Source: Paracentrotus lividus (Eukaryota > Echinodermata > Echinoidea > Camarodonta > Echinidae). Taken from it: DNA of 64,000 nt. The notes below the pieces were generated by a model. That model searched no databases. It was given only the letters and a program-made list of their open reading frames with translations, and had not been told where the DNA came from. This document shows, one piece after another, positions 27,901 to 37,300 of this stretch (positions within the stretch are counted from its first letter, which is position 1; every line of letters begins with the position of its first letter). The stretch covers positions 17,345,834 through 17,409,833 of the forward strand of contig CALNVZ010003434.1 in assembly GCA_940671915.1 (NCBI GenBank), in the 5' to 3' direction. A program made the position numbers and the translations under genes.

Positions 27901-30900
27901 AATATTTATGTGCAATTTTGATTTTCGTAGTTAGTCAAATTTTGTCAATAATGGCAAACAAAAATGTTTTGTTTCATCACTAATTTTCGAAGCACACAGT
28001 TTAGATTATATCCGTCTAACTTCCTTGCATATGTCTTGGAGTGGGATGATAGTCGACAATTTTTGTTTTTTAACTTTTAACTTGTACTCTGAATTATTCC
28101 CCTCCTTTAACATCATTTTATATTCTATTATCATGATGATTATATTGATGACGATATCATCTTTTTGCAGACCAAGAAACCGAAGAATGCATCGTTCAAA
28201 TGTTCATTCTACGACCCTGATCAGTAAGTATTACACATTACAAATTGGGTGGAATTCTGCACCTTTCAAATATAATAGTAGTAACAGCACGGTATAGGCA
28301 TGCTGTTCGTTCGTTCTCCGGTCGTTCACCATTTTGTCATTATTTAAATTACCATTGGGGAGGGTTTTTTGTGTTTTTCATTTGGGTCGGTCATCCATCC
28401 CCCTTTTTTAAATAAATTTGTTTGTTTGTTTGTTTTTACTTTTGGAAACCTTGTTTTTCTATGTCCGTGGAGGATGCCTCCAGTGCTCAATTTTTGTGCA
28501 CTTTTTTGTCCTAATTTTGCTGTGTGTGGGGGGGGGGGGCCTGGCGGCCTTCTCCATTTTTCTGGTTGAGCGCCTGCTATAGCTTTTACTTATCCTAAAA
28601 TCGTGAACGACATTACTCACTTCAAAGTTTAGACCAAATGTGAAAATTTCGAACAGTTTTTTACAATTACTAGTTATGACGGACCAAATTTTCCTTTTTT
28701 ATTATGTATGAATTTATAGGAAGGTCATTCAGTAGTTAGTATTCATGTTGATCGTATATAACATGTCATGATTCATCACAGTATTGCAAAGTTTAGTGCT
28801 TGATAGATAGATTTTAAACTATTTTATCATATGCTGCAGGAAGAGCTTTTCAAACGAAGGATGTACCCGAGTGTCACGTGAAAGCAACGACCAATCAACT
28901 ACTTGCACATGTAATCACATGACCAGTTTTGCTATTCTCATGGCAGTGACGGACGTATCAGTGAGTATGTCCAGGTTATCGAAAGAAATATGATTGTTTT
29001 GATATGAATCAGTTGCCAAGCAATACCATGTTTGAGTTCATGCATACTTTTTAATCTATTACTCACTTAGATATTTTGTTTTTCTTTCTAACTATTACCT
29101 CTGTACCTAGTGGTAAGGTCAAAATAAATCTTTTAGAAAAGCAGTTTCCTCTTTGGAATTCAAATACATTTTTCAAAATCACTTTTTGGCAACCCTGTGT
29201 CATTTTTTTCTTCATTCATTGACCGAAATTCAAACCTATCACATTATCTTAATATAACGGTATTATAACTTTTTAATCGACTTTTATATATAGATCTTTT
29301 TTCTTTTTTTTTTTATTGATATCTTCTTTTTGTAATTCTAACATTTAGCTGCTTCCAATTTGTTTACTTTATATCAATATATGTGAACTTCATGTAAATG
29401 TTTAAAACAATCATCATGTTAGAAAATAATTAAAACGAAAAAAAATTAAAAATGTTACATCAAATGAAAGAAGAAGATAATATGCTTTACAAAATAATGT
29501 GTCATTTGATACTTATATATATAGTTAATTAGTAATGAAACATCAGTAACTTTTTATTTCTGGGACGCACTGTAACCCAGTGAAAAATTATATCAGTCGT
29601 TCAATAAAAGTGATTTTGCATGCATTTTATCATCATGCTTTTCAGATTTCCCGAGCTAATGAATTTGCCTTGGATTTGATCACCTACATTGGATGTGGTT
29701 TCTCCATCGTCGCACTCATCTTCTCACTCATTGTCCTCGGCGTTTCGAAGTACGACGTCTTAATATTCATGTCTTCTTCGAAACATTAATTTTAAACATA
29801 ATACTTGAATAGTTCATACTGTTTTATTTAACATAATCAGAGGAAAACAAGAGGCCGCAATCAATTTTCATCTAAGATAAATAAGAGGAAAAGTAAATAT
29901 TACGCTGAAAAGTCCCAAAATGCACTCTTCATCACAGACTTTGTTTAAATATATTCCAAATCATAACAAATTCTTACTTTCACCGTACATAATTGTATAA
30001 ATAATGGGAACGGGGTTTGTACTCGATAGGCTGTCGTAACGAAAGTTATGTGACGTTTTGTATTAAGTGTAGTTACTCAGCTGCTTTCAAAATATATCTT
30101 GACATAAACAAGGAAAGGTTTATTTCTGTCTCTAAATTTTAATAAACACTAGATATGACAGAAATAATTAGTTAATTAGATTAAATGTTAAACCATCTTA
30201 TATTAACGATTCATTTGACGTTTTCTTTCAGATTAAAGACTATTCGTATTCGGATCCTGACCAACCAATGTGTTGCGATGTTACTTGCTCAGTCTTTATT
30301 CATTTCCGCCGTAGAGAATGCTGCAAGGAACCAGGTTTGTCTTTCCCACAGAAAATGAAAAAAAAGAAAAAAAATTGTATGAAAATCCTCTAGGAAATAT
30401 CCATGAGGGCTATTTACAGGGAAACGTTGTTTTCGTCATTTTGGAACTTTAACAAAACTAGATGCAAATAGTTAATATCACTGGTCATGGGATACATGAG
30501 CCTTTCATGCTTCCAAAAGACGAACATTATCTCCTTTAATAAATGTCACTTTGTTTTTAATATTGTAACAAAAACTAATTTAGGAATGTCATTGCAATTT
30601 TAAAGGCTGATATGAATGAGATAAAATAGGCGTACAATTTTTCTACTTTTGCTTTGATATTAATCAAGGCAATGTGAAATAAAAAACAGGATTTTGTTTA
30701 GTCAAAGGTAATCTTAAATACTCTCCACTGCTTGTTTGAAAATTAGCTGTTGATAGCAATCTCGGATGCAAGATGCTCATTCATATCATACTTTTAATTT
30801 TATAACACTGCAGAAATTGTTCATCGCGGATTTTTTTTTCTAAATATCTTCATTCATTTTCGCTTAAAGTTGATGAAGATATGAAGCTCATGTTAGAGAC

Positions 30901-33900
30901 ATTGAACTCTGTAAATACATATCGTAGTACATTTATATGTATATCATCTAACTTTACTTTCTCGTTAAAAGGTCGCGTGCAAAGTAGTAGCTGCCTTCCT
31001 CCATTTGTTTTTCCTCGCTGTCATTTTCTGGATGTTCGTTCAAGGAGTCTACATGTATAGCAAGACAACCATGTTACACAAAGCGATCATACCTCTGAAA
31101 TACTTCCTTCTCGTTGGATGGGGTAGGTAAAAACAATTCTGAGGAATTATTACTAAAACAAGGTTATTTATGTCCACGATTGTGCGTGAGTGCGTGTGGG
31201 AAGGCAAGCGGACGTGAATGTGGGTGAGCAAGGTCAATTGTGTGAGTGTATGTGTATAAGAAAAGAGAGAGAACGAGGAGTGTTTGTGTGTATGAGGGTG
31301 TGTATAGGTGTGTGTGTGAGAGAGAGAGTGTGTGAAAGAGAGAGAGGGGGAAGGGTGAGTGAACGTCAGTGCGTGCGGGTGAGAGGGTGGAAGTGAGTGA
31401 GTGCGGGTGAGCGGGATGTGTGTGGTTGTGTGTGTGTGTGTGTATGTTTGTGCGAGGGATTCAGTTAGCTGGTATATGGATTGTTTTAAAAACAAGAATT
31501 ATGTCTTCCACCTCTCCCTCTATCTCATCGCAGAACATCGCTTTCATTGATTTTTCTCCCATTGACTATATAGATACAAACCTGTTGAATACACGTGTCT
31601 CATTTTAATAGAATCTATTTAACAATAATTAGTATTATATCATGGGCTCAGCATCTCTTCAGATAAGATGCGCAATGAGCATACCTTGACAATTTGGAAG
31701 GTTACAACTTTTTAACAGGTTTCGATAGATTGTAAAGCCCTTCATGAACAATGATATTGTTACTTATAATTATTATTCTTGCTTGATTGATATTAAATAA
31801 TGAATTTATAATCGTTCCGTTTGTTAATTTTACAGGTGTACCAGTTGCCATTGTTGTTGCAACTGCTGCATCAAATATCAACCTATACGCTACGGAAGAC
31901 ATGTAAGTTAAAAAGAAAAAAAATATTGGGTGATAACAAATTGAGTGAGTAAAACACATTCATACAAAGTGCATTTAATTCAAATTGATACTTAAAATGG
32001 GTAGTCTGGTGAAGCATTACCATAAGTTTAAAAGAAAGGGTGAAAATTTTATACAGATTGGTGAAAAATTATGAAAATCGGGTAAGAAATAAGAAAGTTG
32101 TGACATTTTGAAGCTTCACATATTTTCAGGAAACATGTCTATTTAAAATAAATGAGTAGATTATGGCTTATACAGGAAATCGTAAAAAAAAAATTGATAC
32201 AGACAAAAGCATCAAAATACGAATATATCAGACTAAATATTTTTTCTCTTTTTTGTAGCTATACGGTAATACTAAATTTATATTCTTTAGCTGAAATATG
32301 TGACATTTTTGTAAAGGAAATATGTAGAAAATTGTTCAGCGATGACATCATCAACTCACCATTTGGATATTCATGAGAATGGTCAAAAAATGTCACAATC
32401 CTTATACGAAACTGTAAATGAATTGAATCCTGCAAGTGTGTGTGTGTGTGTGTGTTTGTGCATTTATAAGCCCCGTGACACGAAAATGAAAAATTTACGT
32501 TTTTATTGGTCCAGACATAACGCACTTTTTCTTATTAACACCGAAAAGTAAAAAAAAAAAAAGAAAAAGAAAATAGTATCGTGTTCCATTTCGTGAGATG
32601 CGATAGGGACGATGAGATGACAAAACCTTTTTTTTTTTTTTTTAATAATAATGTTATATCTCTGCATTTGATTGTTTCTGTTGTAGTTGTTGGTTAAACA
32701 AAGAAAATGGAGGAATATGGATATTCGTGGTGCCAACTATCATCATTGCTGTGGTAAATAAAAACATCATCTAATTCTAGAAAAATGCATCTCAATTCGA
32801 GTTTGAGGGATAATAATGAAATAATAATTAAAGGTATGGAATCGTCGATGTCGGTGTGTTTCTCCGCTGTCGGCAACAAATTAGCATGTTCGGAGATTTC
32901 CGTGTCGGCGGGTCAAGCCTCATGAGCGGAATCGTGCATACTTTCGCCCGAGGCCGTATTAAACACCACTCACCAAATTCGCTGACCCTCAATATTCGCA
33001 TGCAGTAATCTTTTTGAAAACACCAGCAAAAAAAGCATATATATACATGTATATGTTTTCCATAAAACCTGACGAGCTACTGGCCTTAAATCCGTGACGT
33101 ACACTGTTAGAACGTTGTGTAAAAATATCGCTGTTTAAAAAAACGTTTAAAAGTGTAAACATTTTTGTTTGATATTTACACATTGTTGCTTAAAACCAAA
33201 ATGGTATGTTTTGATTTAAGTAACCCACAAATATTTACACTAAAGTTTTGATATTGATTTAAAATATCATAGAGATTCAATGCTGTAAAGTACAGAACTT
33301 TTACCTCTGCCACCTCCTTGTATCTGTATAAGGTACACCCCCGACTTTGCGTCATCAAATGTCGGGAACAAAGTGCGCCTTATACACGGTAATTTACGGT
33401 AGCTCGCTAGGCCTAAACTTCTACATGCAATTTTAAACAATCAAATGTGAGAACATTTTAAACAATATATGTTTAGAATTTACTCAACTTAACTTAAACA
33501 ACAGCTTTGTTTTTTAAAGCTTAAACAATAATTAAATGTTAATATTTTAAACAACTTGCTTTAAACAACTATGATGTTTAACAATACCAGTTAACAATTG
33601 AATATATAACTTTGAAACAACATGAGTGTTAAAGCTTTAAACAACTACAGGTTGTTTTATTTTTAAACAACGCTGTGCGATTCACCGGTTAACACGCAGT
33701 TGTTTAAGATTTTAAACAACTTGTTTATTTTTTTTTTCTAACAGTGTAAAATATGGATCGAACAAAAAAAATGTAGCTTGACAACGTTTACTTTGTTTGT
33801 GTTTCAGATGAACACCGTTGTCATGGCATTAACAGTGAAAGCACTGAGATCCATCAAGGTGTTCCAAAACAAGTCGGAAAAGGACAAAGTCAAGTAAGCA

Positions 33901-34255
33901 ATACTTTATCTCCAAGAGTGAATTCCGATAATTTCACTTTATTCCGAGGTTTTGTTTGACGCACTATAAGAAAACTAAAGCCTGTCCAGTTTTAGGTTCA
34001 CCTTTTTGATAATGAAAACTCCAATGTCCTCTTCAAAACATTTAATCGTTTTAGCAGTGGAAGGTTTCATGGTGCACCATGTTATCTCTCTTGAAGTCTT
34101 AGTCATAGAGGACTTTCATGAGAAAGTACTTTTTTGGTCCAAAAGAAATTGTTATAACGATATTTCACTCTAACATAATGCCCACATGATAATATGAAGT
34201 ACCTTTAAATGGAAAAGATTTGTTGGCGCTCTTCAGTCGTTTATAGAATGTCCCC

Positions 34256-34308
<53 letters not shown>

Positions 34309-37300
34309 ACGCCATAGACGTCACACAAGGCTATATGGAAAATGAAGGAAAACGAAGATTTTTTCTTCGAAGTAGAGAGTGGATTGCTTAAATGAAAGTC
34401 TTTCATAACCTGATTTTTGTTTAGATCGACCTTAAAGGCGATGGTTGTGATTCTGCCCATTCTTGGCGTGACGTGGATAACAGGAATACTAGTCAATGTA
34501 TCAGTGATCTTTAGTTATCTGTTCGCCATCTCAAACGCTTTCCAAGGATTATTTCTCTTCATCATGCAGATTCTTATCAACGGCGAGGTAACCTTTTTTT
34601 TTAATTACTATTATGATTTGTTGAACTAGCGTCTGGCTCAACGAGTTACCTGAATTCATTTTCATTAAATTCTTGTATATTATTCAAGAACAAGAGATTC
34701 TAGCTTTCCAAATGTAAATGATATCAAACACTTCAGTTGATGAAAATATAACCTTGTTGATTATTTCATAAGTAAGAGCTTTCAATTATTGTATATATAT
34801 ATTAGTGTAGTAATTGTGTACATTGCTCCAGCAATATCACGATGATATTTAGTGCTATAAAATTAAATACAACAAATCGATATGAAGCTTGAATTAATGA
34901 AATTTATGGAAGACAAAATAATGATTCAAGTCTGTGAGGATGCGAGGTAAGTGCTTACGATAAAAAATATTTTCATTTTTGAAGGTTACAGACGCTTTTC
35001 GATCTGCGAGATTCAATTCAGCACATTTCAATGTTCATTATTGAATGCTCTTATGTTGACTTATTTTCATCTTGTAATGATATGAAGGTCGAAAACCACT
35101 TCAAATGATAAAACGAGCAATGCAGCACATAGAAATACATGTAGTTCCTTAAAAACTAACACTGGCGACAAAGTTTTATAGGACAAGAAAAAATATTCCT
35201 TCCGACTTATTGTTGTTTATTTTGGTAGGAAAATTTGGAAAATGTTTACAAAATCTTCAGACAATTTTTTTTTTCTATTTCCACCATTCATTAGCGAGTT
35301 CATATCGGACATAAATGTTACAACAAAGCGCAGGTATTACATTAATCATTTGTCACCTTTGATTCCTTCCCTCCCTCCCCTGTAGATCCGATCTGCACTG
35401 CGCCTGCGCAAGAGCCGTATCCTACCATTCAATACGTCATCGATTGGGGACAGCGTTGCTATGGTAGGCAAAACCAATTATATTTATAAACATTATTTAA
35501 AAATCAAGAATACACAGGAGTATGTGCCATTTGATTAAAAAGGCGTCACCTTATTAAAAGATATACGATGGTACGTTCTGTACATTATTGTGAAAGCAGG
35601 ACCAACTTATCTTAGAGTCGACGCTGGTCTAGTTGATTTGCAATTTGAAAGTAATATACAGTCATAATGCGGCTTCATCCACCTTATCATTGAGTGGCCG
35701 CTGGTCTAGTTGATTTACTATTTGAAAGTGATATACAATCATAATTGATACTGCCACTTGAAATATCAGTGATCTGTGCCCTGTAAAATAAACTATTTCA
35801 GGTATACGATCAATATTGGTATCCATCTTAAGTCATAAATACTTAATATATTGTAAACCGTTACAATCGATCGTAAGATCCATTTCTAATCCCCTTACGA
35901 TACTGATGGTACTGATCATATATTCTCTTTTTGTTATGTAGCACTCGGAAAGCGAAGTTATTACCAGTTATGCGTTGATACACACATCCAGACCGATGTG
36001 TTGGCTCAGTGGATAGAGCGTCCGCTTCATAATCGGGAGGTCGTGGGTTCGATCCCCGGCCGCGTCATACCAAAAGAAGTTAAAAATGGTAGTTGCTGCT
36101 TCCCTGTATGGCGTTCAACAAGAGGGGGATAGAGCAACGTCCTTCTGGCGCTGCTCAGCGGCTGCTGGGCCCACAAGAAAAGGGGCAAAACAAATATCCG
36201 TTCTTTTTTGTTTCGGACAATAAAATTTGGAGCATTTTTTTTTGGAGGAGCAACCATCATTAAGGGGACATAATATTTTTTTCCTTCTTTGCAGGGCAAT
36301 AACTCTACCAGATGTAAAGAAACTACACGATCAACCATGAACACGACTCAAACAGGTATACACTAAAACTTGATAGCAAATATAAATCTTTGAAATCAAA
36401 AGTATAACCCCAACCCTAACCTCTATGGTCTAGGAAGCTGAATTGGTAAACTGCCATTTGGTCTAAAACCTCTTTGACTAATGCTCGTTTGGTCTCATCC
36501 CACATGGTTTAATTGCATTTCGTCTTCATCAATTTTATTTATACGCTCTGTATTTTTTGTGAAAACGCTATAAATTTAAGATATCATAATTTATTATTTT
36601 TTGTTGTTGTTTTATGTAAAAAAAAAAAACATCATCCATTGCATTTTCATGGGGAACCGAAGGGGTAGGGAGTATCATAATGGTTTTGTTTTCTTTTGTT
36701 TGTTTTTGTTATATTCGGAAGAAATTTAATAGGATAGACATGTTGTAGACATGATAGTTTTGTTTCTCATAAAGAGGTTATTAGATAGAATATTTTACTC
36801 ACATGGCTTAATGGCTAGCTCATTTTATAACAGTAGTGTAGGTTTGTAATTTGGTTAACGAAATTGCGATTTGAGGCCGCCCCTTTGTTAATACTTTCAT
36901 GAACATAATTCTTCATTCATCATTGTGCACGTGATCTGTGAAAGGGATATTGCAACTCATACATCTGCTAGATGAAATCCACCCATACGGATTTAGATTT
37001 CTTTATTATAAAATTAAACATGTGACGAAAGAACGGGTGTACTGCAATAGAATAGATGAAGTAGGTTAATTCAACATGGTACAATAACTCCTTACTGTAA
37101 ATGATTTAATCATATTATCCATTATCGGGGGCTTATGTACAGCAGTCTCCGCTTAATGAGTGTTAACGCTTTTACCTCAATTGCATTTGATTCATTTTTC
37201 AATGCTTTGTTTTTGTCATGATAAGATTATCATTTTTTTATTTGATTGGTAATTTAATTGTTATATACGATTAAAATATGTTGTGTATTCATGTAATAAA

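Noticed and set aside
31049..31495. 148-codon - strand frame rich in Thr and His
   Set aside because: It is antisense of the TM3 exon plus a GT-rich tract; low complexity.
35995..36067. Functional tRNA-Met (CAT)
   Set aside because: Acceptor and T stems have mismatches and a SINE-type body follows directly, so it reads as a SINE head.
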